Both the position numbers and the translations under genes were made by a program. Below are positions 8,441 through 17,408 of a stretch of 53,546 bases of DNA, piece by piece. The notes under the pieces are model-generated. The model saw only the letters and a list, made by a program, of their open reading frames with translations, made no database searches and was not told where the DNA came from. Origin of the DNA: Desulfobacter curvatus DSM 3379. Its GTDB lineage: Bacteria; Desulfobacterota; Desulfobacteria; Desulfobacterales; Desulfobacteraceae. The stretch spans positions 1 to 53,546 of the forward strand of contig NZ_KB893061.1 in assembly GCF_000373985.1 (NCBI RefSeq). Reading direction: 5' to 3'. The stretch's first letter is position 1, and each line of letters starts with the position of its first letter.

Positions 8441-9070
8441 TCAGCGTTTTCTAAAGGCCAGCCGTTCGCTGATTTTTGCGGCCTTTTCGGACTCCACAAA
8501 AGCCAGAATCTGGGAGGCGGAAACCTCGCGCATTCTTAAAAATATTTCATAGGCAACGGAAAGTTCCATCTTGTTTACAATTTCTGCCGCCGCTTTGGGT
8601 TTCATGCTGGCATACATTTTAACCAGACGGTTCATCTTTGCCTCAAATGCGGCCGTCTCTTGCCGTTCTTTTGCGCTTTTCTTTTCTTCAAGCCGGGCCA
8701 TATCCGCTTCGATCTGCTTTTTGAGGGCCGTCAGCGACTCTATTTTTTCATCAATCTGTGCCTCATAGGTTTCCAGTTCTTTTTTTTCCTTGGCAAGCTT
8801 TTCACTGGCTTCGGCCACGGCTTTTTTTTTATCTTCAAGGCCCTGGAGAACAACCTTGGCAGGATCGGGGCACTCGGGGCATTCCGGACAGGGAGCAGGC
8901 GCACCTTCTGTGTTTTCGCCTTCAGCCGATGCCGTTTCTGGTTTCTCCGGATCTGCTGCCAAAACCGGTGCAGGCTGACCGGAATGCATATATGAAACAC
9001 CGACAAAGGCGATTGTAACGATAATCAAATTGACCAAAAGACCCACCACCCAGCGTTTAAGTGTGTTCAT
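8441..9070 (-). CDS. motE: MotE-family flagellar protein (MgtE_N-like)
   Basis: A 209-residue protein with an N-terminal transmembrane anchor (about residues 8-30), a Pro/Glu-rich periplasmic linker, a long coiled coil (about residues 85-145) and a C-terminal MgtE_N-like domain (MYASMKPKAAAEIVNKMELSVAYEIFLRM...). This is the architecture of MotE, a chaperone for the stator protein MotC in other bacteria. It overlaps the 3' end of fliJ by 14 bases, the usual position. Oddly, the linker carries three cysteines in CPECPEC. Identification rests on architecture and position; stator genes are not in this window. Confidence 0.75.
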   Translation of the reverse strand: MNTLKRWVVGLLVNLIIVTIAFVGVSYMHSGQPAPVLAADPEKPETASAEGENTEGAPAPCPECPECPDPAKVVLQGLEDKKKAVAEASEKLAKEKKELETYEAQIDEKIESLTALKKQIEADMARLEEKKSAKERQETAAFEAKMNRLVKMYASMKPKAAAEIVNKMELSVAYEIFLRMREVSASQILAFVESEKAAKISERLAFRKR

Positions 9071-9515
9071 TGTTCACCTCCCTGGCCGTTTTCAAGGATG
9101 CAATTTCATCCAGACCCTTCTGCTCTTCCCGTAGCATTTCATGGGTATATTCCCGGTCTTGTTTTTCCCGCAGCCGCTCCAGTGATTTTTTGTCAATGGT
9201 TCTTTGTTTAAGAGCGTTTCGCTTTTCATCCAGAATTTTTTCAAGTTCGATTTTTTTGTTACGTTCAAGAATGATCGTCTGGTCTATGGCCGTAATAAAT
9301 TGTCTGTACCGGTTGAACTGGCCTGCCCCCATCCCTTTTTCCACCAGGGTATCAAGCTGTTCCGTCGCCGAGATTCTGTCGTTTTGCAACCCTGTGATTC
9401 GCTGCTCACAGGCCAGGACATTGGCTACGGCTTGGGCCATTTCCTGCTTGGCAACCTGCTCAAGATGGCGTTTGTATTTTAAAAGGCTTTCCAGTCTGAA
9501 CCGAAATTTTTTCAT
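9057..9515 (-). CDS. fliJ: Flagellar export chaperone FliJ
   Basis: A 152-residue, almost wholly coiled-coil protein that begins MKKFRFRLESLLKYKRHLE, the diagnostic FliJ N-terminus. FliJ is the central stalk-like partner of the FliI ATPase in the flagellar type III export apparatus. It lies three bases downstream of fliI and overlaps motE, so fliI-fliJ-motE are one transcription unit. Confidence 0.9.
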   Translation of the reverse strand: MKKFRFRLESLLKYKRHLEQVAKQEMAQAVANVLACEQRITGLQNDRISATEQLDTLVEKGMGAGQFNRYRQFITAIDQTIILERNKKIELEKILDEKRNALKQRTIDKKSLERLREKQDREYTHEMLREEQKGLDEIASLKTAREVNNEHT

Positions 9516-9518
9516 ATA

Positions 9519-10886
9519 TTAGGCCTTGTTCTTTTTGGGTTCAGTCGGGGCGCCCTTGATTCCCAGCGCTCTTTTCAGCCCGGCGACACTGGCCTGCATA
9601 TCCATTTTCTGGCCAATATTCTGGCGCAGCAGCCGGTTGATGCCGGGCATCAGTTTTCTGGCCTGGTCCACATCGGGATCTGATCCGTCCACATAAGCAC
9701 CGATGGTGATCATGTCCTCTGCATTTCGATATGACGCCATGATATTGACGGCTTTGTCCCGCATGGCCATATGTTCGGGTTTGCTGACATCCCGCATGAC
9801 CCTGGAAACACTGGCCATGACATCAATGGCCGGGTAGTGTCCGCGATTGGCAAGATCCCTGGACAGGACAATATGGCCGTCCGTTATGGAACGGACCGTA
9901 TCGCCCACCGGGTCGTTCATGTCGTCACCTTCCACCAGGACCGTGTAAATGCCGGTGATTGAACCGCCGTTTTCAAGGACGCCGGGGCGCTCTAAAAGGA
10001 TGGGGATCTGCACAAAGAATGAGGGCGTATATCCGCGGGTAGTCGGTGGTTCACCGGCAGCCAATCCCACATCCCTGGAGGACATGGCAAACCGGGTAAT
10101 GGAATCCAGCATGAGCAGCACATCCTTTCCCTGATCCCTGAAGTACTCGGCAATGGTGGTGGCCAGATAGGCCCCCCGCATACGGGTCAACGGCGGGGAG
10201 TCCGATGTGGCCGCCACGAGGACAGCCCGCTTGAGCCCCTCTTCTCCCAGGGTTTCCTCCACAAAATCCTTGACCTCCCGGCCCCGTTCCCCAATCAGCC
10301 CGATCACCACCACATCCGCATTGGTATGTTTGGTCATCATGCCCATGAGTACACTTTTTCCCACGCCTGAACCGGCCATGATGGCCACCCGTTGCCCCCG
10401 CCCCAGAGTGATCATGGAGTTAATGGCCCCGATGCCCACATCAAGAGGCTCTTTGATCATTTTTCGTTCCAGGGGCCCCAGGGGCTTTCCATACAGATAA
10501 TAGGAGGTTGAACCTGAAATCGGCCCCTTATTATCAATGGGATTTCCCATGCCGTCCAGCACGCGCCCAAGCATGTCGTCACCCACCGGCACCATGGGGG
10601 AGGAGGCCACCGGTACAATCCGGCTTCCCATGCTGATGCCCCTGATATCACCAAAGGGCATGAATAATGCTTTTTCCTGCCGGAAGCCCACCACTTCAGC
10701 CATCACGGCCATGCCATGGTCATTGATAATGCGGCATACACCGCCCACGCCAAGGCCCAGGCTGTCCCCTTCGGCAATCAGCCCGATCACCTGGGAGACA
10801 CGGCCTTCGGGGATCACGGTCCTGACCTTTTCCACGGCATTGGCATAAATGCTGAAATCCACTTTTTCAAAAAGATCGCTCATCAT
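9519..10886 (-). CDS. fliI: Flagellum-specific ATP synthase FliI
   Basis: The 455-residue ATPase of the flagellar type III export apparatus. The Walker A motif GSGVGKS is at residues 172-178, followed by VVIGLIGERGREVKDF, the Walker B region VLLMLDSITRFA, and the family motif AGEPPTTRGYTPSFF. Length and motifs are typical. The upstream fliH ends 8 bases before the start; FliH regulates FliI at the cytoplasmic face of the basal body. Confidence 0.96.
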   Translation of the reverse strand: MMSDLFEKVDFSIYANAVEKVRTVIPEGRVSQVIGLIAEGDSLGLGVGGVCRIINDHGMAVMAEVVGFRQEKALFMPFGDIRGISMGSRIVPVASSPMVPVGDDMLGRVLDGMGNPIDNKGPISGSTSYYLYGKPLGPLERKMIKEPLDVGIGAINSMITLGRGQRVAIMAGSGVGKSVLMGMMTKHTNADVVVIGLIGERGREVKDFVEETLGEEGLKRAVLVAATSDSPPLTRMRGAYLATTIAEYFRDQGKDVLLMLDSITRFAMSSRDVGLAAGEPPTTRGYTPSFFVQIPILLERPGVLENGGSITGIYTVLVEGDDMNDPVGDTVRSITDGHIVLSRDLANRGHYPAIDVMASVSRVMRDVSKPEHMAMRDKAVNIMASYRNAEDMITIGAYVDGSDPDVDQARKLMPGINRLLRQNIGQKMDMQASVAGLKRALGIKGAPTEPKKNKA

Positions 10887-10894
10887 ATCTCCAT

Positions 10895-11902
10895 TTAGCT
10901 CCCCGCCTGGGCAATGGCGTCGTAAACCGCCTTGAGTTTAGACTCGGGATCTGTCGCAATGGTGGCACCGGCGCTTTCAATGCGGCACCCCCCTTTGGGA
11001 ATCATGGCGTCGGTATTCACCGTGATATGGGTCAGGGAGCGTACAGATTCAAAAAAGGTCTCTTTAACCATTTCTACATATTCATAATCTTCTGCAGCTA
11101 CATTCAGGGTGATTTCCTCCGGGGAGGCAAGCTGGGACAATGCGTCCAGGATTGTGTTCTTGATCACGGCATCGTCCGAGTCCAGTTTGGCCAGTACCAC
11201 TTTTCCGGCAATTTGACAGACAAGTTCAACCAACTGGGTTTCATATCTTGCCAGCATGTTTTCCAGCATCTGATCTGCGGTTTCCAATGCCTGCCGGAAA
11301 GGGTCCAGGACCTGCGGCATTTCCTGAATAATCTCCTGTTTGCCGGCATCACGCCCCTCTGCCATCCCCTTTTCAAACCCTTCGGCCTCGCCTTTGGCAA
11401 ACCCGTCGGTCTCGCCTTGTTTAAATCCCTCTTCCCTGCCTTTTTCCAACCCCTCTTCATAGCCTTTGGCATGGCCGGCAGCCTCTCCTTCTTCAAGCCC
11501 CTGGGCCATCCCCTGTTCATAACCTGCGGCAAAGCCCTGTTCTTCAGGTGTGGGGCCATCTTCGGGCTCATCCTCTTCTTCAGTTTCCGCCATGGGATCC
11601 GGGTCATTCTTTTTATCACTGTCGGCATCCACATCCGCGCCCTGGATCAAGGGTTCGAACAGTTCCTCTTTAAGCTGCTTGGTTACTTTATAAACGGCCT
11701 CAAATCCGCCTTCTTCCCTTTGAACTTCCAAAGGATCAAATAGAAGCTTAAACCGGTCAAAATCAGGCTCGGTATCCGGCGTCTTAAGTGAGATCTCTTC
11801 ATTAAAACTGTCAAGGGCGCCCACATCAATGGCCTTGAATTCATCATCTTGTGACGACAAAGATCCCTCTTTATGTTCATCTTGATCAGACAAGGACATC
11901 AT
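10895..11902 (-). CDS. fliH: Flagellar assembly protein FliH with long GxxxG repeat
   Basis: A 335-residue FliH, the FliI-binding regulator of flagellar export. The C-terminal half has the FliH/V-ATPase E-type domain (EIIQEMPQVLDPFRQAL... LVCQIAGKVVLAKL). Residues 123-187 contain 17 glycines spaced exactly every four residues, i.e. 16 uninterrupted GxxxG repeats. The N-terminal 120 residues are acidic and poorly conserved. It is longer than E. coli FliH (about 235 residues). The start overlaps the end of fliG by 17 bases; the second methionine is an alternative start with better spacing to AAGGA. Confidence 0.9.
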   Translation of the reverse strand: MMSLSDQDEHKEGSLSSQDDEFKAIDVGALDSFNEEISLKTPDTEPDFDRFKLLFDPLEVQREEGGFEAVYKVTKQLKEELFEPLIQGADVDADSDKKNDPDPMAETEEEDEPEDGPTPEEQGFAAGYEQGMAQGLEEGEAAGHAKGYEEGLEKGREEGFKQGETDGFAKGEAEGFEKGMAEGRDAGKQEIIQEMPQVLDPFRQALETADQMLENMLARYETQLVELVCQIAGKVVLAKLDSDDAVIKNTILDALSQLASPEEITLNVAAEDYEYVEMVKETFFESVRSLTHITVNTDAMIPKGGCRIESAGATIATDPESKLKAVYDAIAQAGS

Positions 11903-12899
11903 CCTTTCCTTTACCCAGGGTTATGGTGCCGTCGGCCTCAAGCTCTTTGGCTGCCCTGACTACGGCCTGCTGGGCTTCTTCAACCTCTGCAAGGCGAACA
12001 GGACCCATGGCATCCAGATCATCCTTGAGCATTTCACCGGCCCGCTGGGACAGGTTGGCGAAAATTTTGGACTTCATATCTTCGGTGGCGGTCTTCAAGG
12101 CGTAGGTCAGCTGCTGGCCTTCAACCTTCTTGAGAATTTCCCTCATGGCCGTATCATCCACATTGGTCAAATCCTCAAATACAAACATGAGTTTGCGTAT
12201 TTCATTGGCCATTTCCGCATCATCTTCCTCAACATATTCCATAACCGCATCTTCGGTGGATTTGTCCACACCATTGATAATATCCACCAAAACTTCCAAG
12301 CCGCCGGCCTTGCCTCCGGGGCCGACTGCGCCACTGAGCTCATATTTCAACGCCTTATCCACGTCCCTGACAACGTCTTCGGAGATCTGGCCCAGCCGGG
12401 CGATTCTCATGGAGATATCGCCTTTGAGTTCATCCGGCAGATTCATCAAAATTTCCGCTGAAATCTCTGCAGGCATATGGGCCAGGATCATGGCGATGGT
12501 CTGGGGATGTTCTCCTTCAATATATGTAGATAACGTGTTCGTATTTACATTCCGGCTCCATATAAAGGGTTTGGCCTGTTTCTTTTTTTCCAAATCGTCC
12601 AGGATGGCTTTGGCTTCCTTGTCCTTCAGTGTCTTGGTGACCACATTCTTGATAAAGGAGTCCCCTTCAACAATCATCTTGGACTCTCCTTCAAATTTGA
12701 CATTGAAATCAGCACACACAACCTTGAGTATATCCGGTGTAATCTGATCAACCTTGGACATTTCAAAGGCGATTTCTCCAATCTCCTGCTCTTTCATTCT
12801 TGAAAATACCTGGGTTGTATATTCTTCTCCCATGTACATGAGAAATATTGCTGCCTTTTGACAACCATTTAGGTTTTCCGGATCAATTGCTTTGGGCAT
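11886..12899 (-). CDS. fliG: Flagellar motor switch protein FliG
   Basis: The 337-residue rotor protein of the C ring. It has the N-terminal domain that binds FliF (LNGCQKAAIFLMYMGEEYTTQVF), the middle domain with EHPQTIAMILAHM (the EHPQR-type motif, residues about 129-141), and the C-terminal torque helix region (MREILKKVEGQQLTYALKTA). FliG converts stator action into rotation and sets direction with FliM/FliN, which are not in this window. It begins four bases after fliF. Confidence 0.95.
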   Translation of the reverse strand: MPKAIDPENLNGCQKAAIFLMYMGEEYTTQVFSRMKEQEIGEIAFEMSKVDQITPDILKVVCADFNVKFEGESKMIVEGDSFIKNVVTKTLKDKEAKAILDDLEKKKQAKPFIWSRNVNTNTLSTYIEGEHPQTIAMILAHMPAEISAEILMNLPDELKGDISMRIARLGQISEDVVRDVDKALKYELSGAVGPGGKAGGLEVLVDIINGVDKSTEDAVMEYVEEDDAEMANEIRKLMFVFEDLTNVDDTAMREILKKVEGQQLTYALKTATEDMKSKIFANLSQRAGEMLKDDLDAMGPVRLAEVEEAQQAVVRAAKELEADGTITLGKGKDDVLV

Positions 12900-12903
12900 G
12901 GAA

Positions 12904-14619
12904 TTATTCCTCCTCTTCTTCCTCTACTTCACTGAGCCATCCCTTGATGATATTCACGGTCCTGAACAGGTCTTTTTCCGCATAATACCGGGCCCTTTCC
13001 TGGGCACTCATATTGGCTATATATGCGTTCCGCTCAGCTGCAGTCATTTTCTGGATGAAATCTTCTTTCTGCTCCTCGCTCATCATTTCAAAGAATTCAC
13101 GCTGCTGATCCGCATCCATCTCAATAAAGGTAGGTTCTTTCTTTTCTGTTTCAAGCTGGGCAAGTTCTTCCGGTGAAGGCAATGCTTCTTGTTCCACCGT
13201 CACCTTGATATCGCGAACCGTTTTTATAATCGGCCGAATGATGAACAGGAACAATACAAAGACCAGCAGCAAATTGGCAATGAGACGCCCGTATTCCTTC
13301 TGAACCATGCGCCAGCCAGTAAGTTTTACCTGGGTGCCCTGCATATCGTCAATGGAAGCAAAGGGAAAGCACTCCATGGAAACCTGATCGTTGCGCTCCT
13401 CGTTATACCCCATGGCTCTGGTTACAATGCTTTGGAACTGCTGCATCTCTTCGGCAGATCTGGGCATATACACCCGTTTGGTGTCGCCGTTGTCATCTGT
13501 CTGGAATTCGTATTTACCGTCAATCACAGCTGCGACGGAAAGCCTTGTGAGTTCTGCCATGGGTTTCTGGGTTTCCCTGACCCGCCGGCTGATTTCGTAA
13601 TTAACCGTATCATCATGCTTATTGACCCGCTCCTGGTTTTTATTCGCGGCCTGGTTTTCGTCTGTGATGGGGTTGACCGATGACGGGATACCGACCTGTT
13701 CATCAAGCTGAACCACCTTTTCAGCTCTGTTTTTCCGGCTGCGTATGAATTCCCCGCCCCGCTCAAACGGATCATAAATTTCTTCATTCATGTTATTTTT
13801 GGAAAAATCCATTTCCGAGGTAACCCGGACAATGGCTTTATCCGTACCCACGATGCGCTCAAGCATGGTCTGAATTCTGTGTGTCAGGTTCTCTTCAAAC
13901 CGAACTTTATACTGATACTGGGCATCTGCAAGATTTTCTGCATCAATCCGGGCCTGTTCTGCTTCGGATTTCCCCTCAAACAGAATCCGGCCGGCAGTAT
14001 CCACAATGGTGACAAGTTTCGGGGTCAGATCCTGGACCGAAGACGCCACCAGATGTGCAATGGCCGCCACTTCCTCTTTCTGAAGATCAGCGACCAGCTC
14101 CAGCAGAATGGATGCCGAAGGCTGTTTGGTCTCCTCCACAAAAACAGATTCCTTGGGCAGTACAATCATGACCTTGGCATCCTTAACCGCCTCAAATGCC
14201 GCAATGGTGCGTGCCAGTTCCCCCTGAAGCGCGCGTTTTTTATTGATTTTCTGAACAAACTCGGTGGTGCCGAACTCGCTTTTATCAAAAATCTCGTATC
14301 CAACTCCTGCGCCTTTGGGAATGCCTTCTTTGGCCATGGTCAGCCGGACATCATACACCATGGGTTCCGGCACCAGAATAGTGGTCCCGTCACCGGTCAG
14401 GCGATAGGATGTCTTGGAGGATTTTAACATTTCCACGACAGCGGCGGCATCTTCCTGGCTCAACCCTGAATATGCAGCTTTATAAGTGGTTTGATTGGCC
14501 CATACAAACATGGTGATAAACCCAGCCACCACCACCAGGACCAGTCCGCCCAGGAGAATTTTTCGGGCCATGCTCATCTCTTTGAACATGGTAATGATTT
14601 TTTGAATTACCGGATTCAT
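12904..14619 (-). CDS. fliF: Flagellar MS-ring protein FliF
   Basis: A 571-residue MS-ring protein. The first transmembrane segment is at about residues 19-42 and the second at about 440-462 (LLLVFVLFLFIIRPII). Between them lie the YscJ/FliF ring-building motifs, including YSGLSQEDAAAVVEML and GVGYEIFDKSEFGTTEFVQ. The C-terminal tail, rich in Glu, is the FliG-binding segment. It is the first component assembled in the basal body. It starts 20 bases after fliE, consistent with one operon. Confidence 0.95.
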   Translation of the reverse strand: MNPVIQKIITMFKEMSMARKILLGGLVLVVVAGFITMFVWANQTTYKAAYSGLSQEDAAAVVEMLKSSKTSYRLTGDGTTILVPEPMVYDVRLTMAKEGIPKGAGVGYEIFDKSEFGTTEFVQKINKKRALQGELARTIAAFEAVKDAKVMIVLPKESVFVEETKQPSASILLELVADLQKEEVAAIAHLVASSVQDLTPKLVTIVDTAGRILFEGKSEAEQARIDAENLADAQYQYKVRFEENLTHRIQTMLERIVGTDKAIVRVTSEMDFSKNNMNEEIYDPFERGGEFIRSRKNRAEKVVQLDEQVGIPSSVNPITDENQAANKNQERVNKHDDTVNYEISRRVRETQKPMAELTRLSVAAVIDGKYEFQTDDNGDTKRVYMPRSAEEMQQFQSIVTRAMGYNEERNDQVSMECFPFASIDDMQGTQVKLTGWRMVQKEYGRLIANLLLVFVLFLFIIRPIIKTVRDIKVTVEQEALPSPEELAQLETEKKEPTFIEMDADQQREFFEMMSEEQKEDFIQKMTAAERNAYIANMSAQERARYYAEKDLFRTVNIIKGWLSEVEEEEEE

Positions 14620-14639
14620 TTAGCGGCTCCTGACAGAAA

Positions 14640-14936
14640 TTATACTTGCATACGCATGATTTCTTCATAGGCACTCATGGCCTTGTTCCGGACCTGTGCC
14701 AGCACTTTAAGGGAGGTGGAGGCTTTGCCCAGCGCCATCATGCCTTCATGGATACCAAGCCTGCCTTCAATGACGGCCTCAACAGAATCATCTGCCACAT
14801 GCTGATTATTATTCACTTCCAGGACGGCTGATTCCAGACGTTCCATGAATTCTGGGCTTCGCTTGGCTGCCCGGTTTGCCACAGATTCCCTGTACAAGGA
14901 GAGTTTGCCGGGGACTTGAGTGTTTATTTCATCCAT
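14640..14936 (-). CDS. fliE: Flagellar hook-basal body protein FliE
   Basis: A 98-residue FliE, the adapter between the MS ring and the rod. It shows the conserved central helix (HVADDSVEAVIEGRLGIHEGM) and the C-terminal LKVLAQVRNKAMSAYEEIMRMQV. Length is typical. It sits between flgC and fliF with short gaps, the common gene order. Confidence 0.93.
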   Translation of the reverse strand: MDEINTQVPGKLSLYRESVANRAAKRSPEFMERLESAVLEVNNNQHVADDSVEAVIEGRLGIHEGMMALGKASTSLKVLAQVRNKAMSAYEEIMRMQV

Positions 14937-14959
14937 TGGTTCACTCCTTTATCCTAAAA

Positions 14960-15457
14960 TTATTTGCCGATCTCAAGGGCTTTGCTGATCATATTTTTTG
15001 TGGTGGAAAGCGCCGTGACGCTCGCCTCATAACTGCGCCGGGCCACCATCATGTCTGAGATTTCGGTTAAATGATCCACGTTAGGCATTTTTACATAGCC
15101 TGTATCCGGATCTGCATCGGGGTGGGCCGGGTTATACACCAGATGAAAATCTTCCTGGGACCTGACAATCTGATCCACTCTGACACCTGTGCCGTTATCC
15201 GGTTTTTTTTCATCCTCAAACTCAATGGCGGATAATTCAATGTTGCCGGACTGCTCCTTTCGAATTTTTTGCTGCACCACACTCTCAAAAGAGTCGATAT
15301 CGTCACCTTTGAAGACCACCATTTTTCTGCGATAGGGTCCGCCGTCTTCGCTTCTGGTGGTATCCACGTTGGCCAGGTTTTCAGCAATGACGTTGAGTTT
15401 CATACGATGGGCGGCAAGGGCCGTTCCGCTGATTTTTGATGCATTCATTAAATCCAT
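14960..15457 (-). CDS. flgC: Flagellar basal-body rod protein FlgC
   Basis: A 165-residue proximal rod protein. The N-terminal rod signature (SGTALAAHRMKLNVIAENLAN) and the C-terminal helix (MMVARRSYEASVTALSTTKNMISKALEIGK) are both present and would pair in a coiled coil. It starts three bases after flgB. FlgB and FlgC are exported by the FliI-driven system encoded downstream. Confidence 0.95.
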   Translation of the reverse strand: MDLMNASKISGTALAAHRMKLNVIAENLANVDTTRSEDGGPYRRKMVVFKGDDIDSFESVVQQKIRKEQSGNIELSAIEFEDEKKPDNGTGVRVDQIVRSQEDFHLVYNPAHPDADPDTGYVKMPNVDHLTEISDMMVARRSYEASVTALSTTKNMISKALEIGK

Positions 15458-15460
15458 GGA

Positions 15461-15874
15461 TTATTTTCCTCCCTCATCAATGGCATAGTTGAGTATGGTC
15501 ATTTTACGCAACAGCATCTCGGCCGTGGATCTGAATTTCACATTGTTCTCCATCAGATTCATCATTTCCGTATCAATGTTCACCGAATCCAGGTGATAGA
15601 TATCCACATCCTCGCTGTCCATACCGTTAATCTGCCCGGCAGACCCGTCAATATTGCCGGGTAGATGTTTTTCATTGGTTTTGTCCAGATAATCGGGTTC
15701 CGGTTCCGTCATGGCCCGTTTGAGCGCACTTTGAAAATCTATATCGCTGGGCGTATACCCGATGGTGTCCATGTTGGCGATATTGCCTGCGATCAGGTTA
15801 TGCCGCCGGGTTGAGATGTCCATACTCTTTCCGATCATCTCATAAGTGTGCCCGAAAATTCTTGAATCGGCCAT
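15461..15874 (-). CDS. flgB: Flagellar basal-body rod protein FlgB
   Basis: A 137-residue proximal rod protein with the N-terminal IGKSMDISTRRHNLIAGNIA signature and the C-terminal TEMMNLMENNVKFRSTAEML helix. It is the first gene of the flgBC-fliEFGHIJ-motE operon. A ribosome site (GGAGG) precedes it, and a sigma-54 promoter lies about 110 bases upstream. Confidence 0.95.
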   Translation of the reverse strand: MADSRIFGHTYEMIGKSMDISTRRHNLIAGNIANMDTIGYTPSDIDFQSALKRAMTEPEPDYLDKTNEKHLPGNIDGSAGQINGMDSEDVDIYHLDSVNIDTEMMNLMENNVKFRSTAEMLLRKMTILNYAIDEGGK

Positions 15875-15980
15875 GTTAACCTCCGTGTTTTAAATTTACG
15901 CTCCGGGTCATTCAAAGGTGATATTTTTCTTTGGATATCCGGACAAGAGAGCCTGAATATCAACATTATAAACGGGAAAA

Positions 15981-15996
15981 TGCAAATTACATGCCT
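15981..15996 (-). promoter_or_regulatory. Sigma-54 promoter upstream of flgB
   Basis: The minus strand reads AGGCATGTAATTTGCA, with GG and GC spaced by exactly ten bases and a full TTGCA -12 element (consensus TGGCACG-N4-TTGCA). Transcription would start near 15970, leaving a leader of about 95 bases before flgB. The gene immediately upstream encodes a sigma-54 activator. Confidence 0.8.
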
Positions 15997-16019
15997 GAAA
16001 TAATAAACAGCGGGGATAA

Positions 16020-17393
16020 TCAGAGGGGTTCTTTGTATTCGTTCAGTTTATTACGAAGGGTTCTGACACTGATTCCCAGAATTTTTGCCGCATGGGTCCG
16101 GTTTCCTTCGGTTTGATCCAGTGTCCTGAAAATCATTTTCTGTTCCATCTCTTTGAGGGAGCCTGCGGAAAAGTCCTCATTGGCAATGGATTCTAAGCCG
16201 GTATCATCATCGCCAAGGGGTATGTTTGCGCCATCATCCATGAGCAAATCCGAAGGGGTGATCATATCGCTCTCAGCAAGAAGTACGGCACGATGGATCA
16301 CATTTTCAAGTTCCCGGACATTGCCGGGAAAGGCATGGGTTTGGAGCACGGAAAGGGCCTGATCTGTCAATCCTTTGACAGACCTTGCGTCAATCCTGCA
16401 GTATTTTTCTATGAAAAAATCGCATAAGGGTTGAATGTCCCGACGACGCTCCCGCAAGGGTGGGATAATCAGGGGAATGGTATTGAGACGGTAAAACAGA
16501 TCCTCCCTGAACTCCTGGTTCTCTACGGCAGCTTTGGCATCCCGGTTGGTGGTGGCGATGACCCGGACATCCACATCCACGGGCTGGGTCCCCCCCACCC
16601 GGTCCACCACCTTTTCCTGGAGTACCCGCAGGAGTTTGGATTGAAGGTGAAACTGCATCTCGGTGATTTCGTCCAGAAACAAAGTGCCCTTATCAGCCAG
16701 TTCAAACTTTCCGGCTTTTTTTGCCAATGCGCCGGTAAACGCCCCTTTTTCATGGCCGAACAATTCGCTTTCCAAAAGATTTTCCGGCAGGGCTGCGCAG
16801 TTGATGGCGATAAACGGCTGATGCCGGCGGGCACTTTTTTCATGCAGAAACCTTGCAAGCAGTTCCTTGCCGGTGCCGCTTTCGCCCTGGATGAGCACCG
16901 ATGCCGACGAATCCGCCACCCGGGCGGCAAGTTTGAGCATACGCGCCATTCCGGGGTCTTTCGTAATGATTTGAACCGCTTTATGCTTGATTGTTTTCTC
17001 TTTCTCCGGGGGCAAGGGCGCAACGGCAGTGGCCAAAGATTTTTTAACGCTCAGTTCCAGCTGTCTTGGGTCAATGGGCTTGATCAGGTAATCCAAGGCA
17101 CCGTGCCGTATCAGGCTGACAGCATAATCCATCACAGGATCCGGAGTAAGGATAATGGTCTTTGGCACTCCGGTATCGGAATCAGCCGCCTGTTTGAGAA
17201 AATCCAAAGCGGAGAATCCCGGCGTACTATCGTCGGCCACAACCACCGCAGGTTTTTGGGAAAGCAGGTGGGTGAGCGCATCCGAGCCTTCGGGCACGGC
17301 ATCAACCAGAAAACCCATTCCCTCGAACAGGTCGGTATAGGTCATGCGCTCTTTGGGGTTTTCAATGATGAGGAATAATCGTTGTCCAGACAC
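16020..17393 (-). CDS. Sigma-54-dependent response regulator, flagellar (FlgR/FlrC-like)
   Basis: A 457-residue NtrC-type protein with receiver (1-120), AAA+ (about 140-370) and Fis-type HTH (about 415-455) domains. Walker A GESGTGKE and the sigma-54 contact loop GAFTGA are intact. In the receiver, D54 and K105 are conserved, but the acidic pocket is E11-N12 instead of two aspartates, so metal binding and phosphorylation may be altered. It starts 15 bases after the TPR gene and lies directly upstream of the flgB sigma-54 promoter, so it probably activates the basal-body operon. No partner kinase is seen here. Confidence 0.88.
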   Translation of the reverse strand: MSGQRLFLIIENPKERMTYTDLFEGMGFLVDAVPEGSDALTHLLSQKPAVVVADDSTPGFSALDFLKQAADSDTGVPKTIILTPDPVMDYAVSLIRHGALDYLIKPIDPRQLELSVKKSLATAVAPLPPEKEKTIKHKAVQIITKDPGMARMLKLAARVADSSASVLIQGESGTGKELLARFLHEKSARRHQPFIAINCAALPENLLESELFGHEKGAFTGALAKKAGKFELADKGTLFLDEITEMQFHLQSKLLRVLQEKVVDRVGGTQPVDVDVRVIATTNRDAKAAVENQEFREDLFYRLNTIPLIIPPLRERRRDIQPLCDFFIEKYCRIDARSVKGLTDQALSVLQTHAFPGNVRELENVIHRAVLLAESDMITPSDLLMDDGANIPLGDDDTGLESIANEDFSAGSLKEMEQKMIFRTLDQTEGNRTHAAKILGISVRTLRNKLNEYKEPL

Positions 17394-17408
17394 GTTGGCA
17401 AAGCATCC

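Noticed and set aside
11027..11743. 238-codon frame opposite fliH
   Set aside because: Mirror image of the fliH coding sequence and its GxxxG repeat; no homology of its own.
16431..17378. 315-codon frame opposite the FlgR-like gene
   Set aside because: Antisense shadow of a well-conserved gene; no ribosome site.
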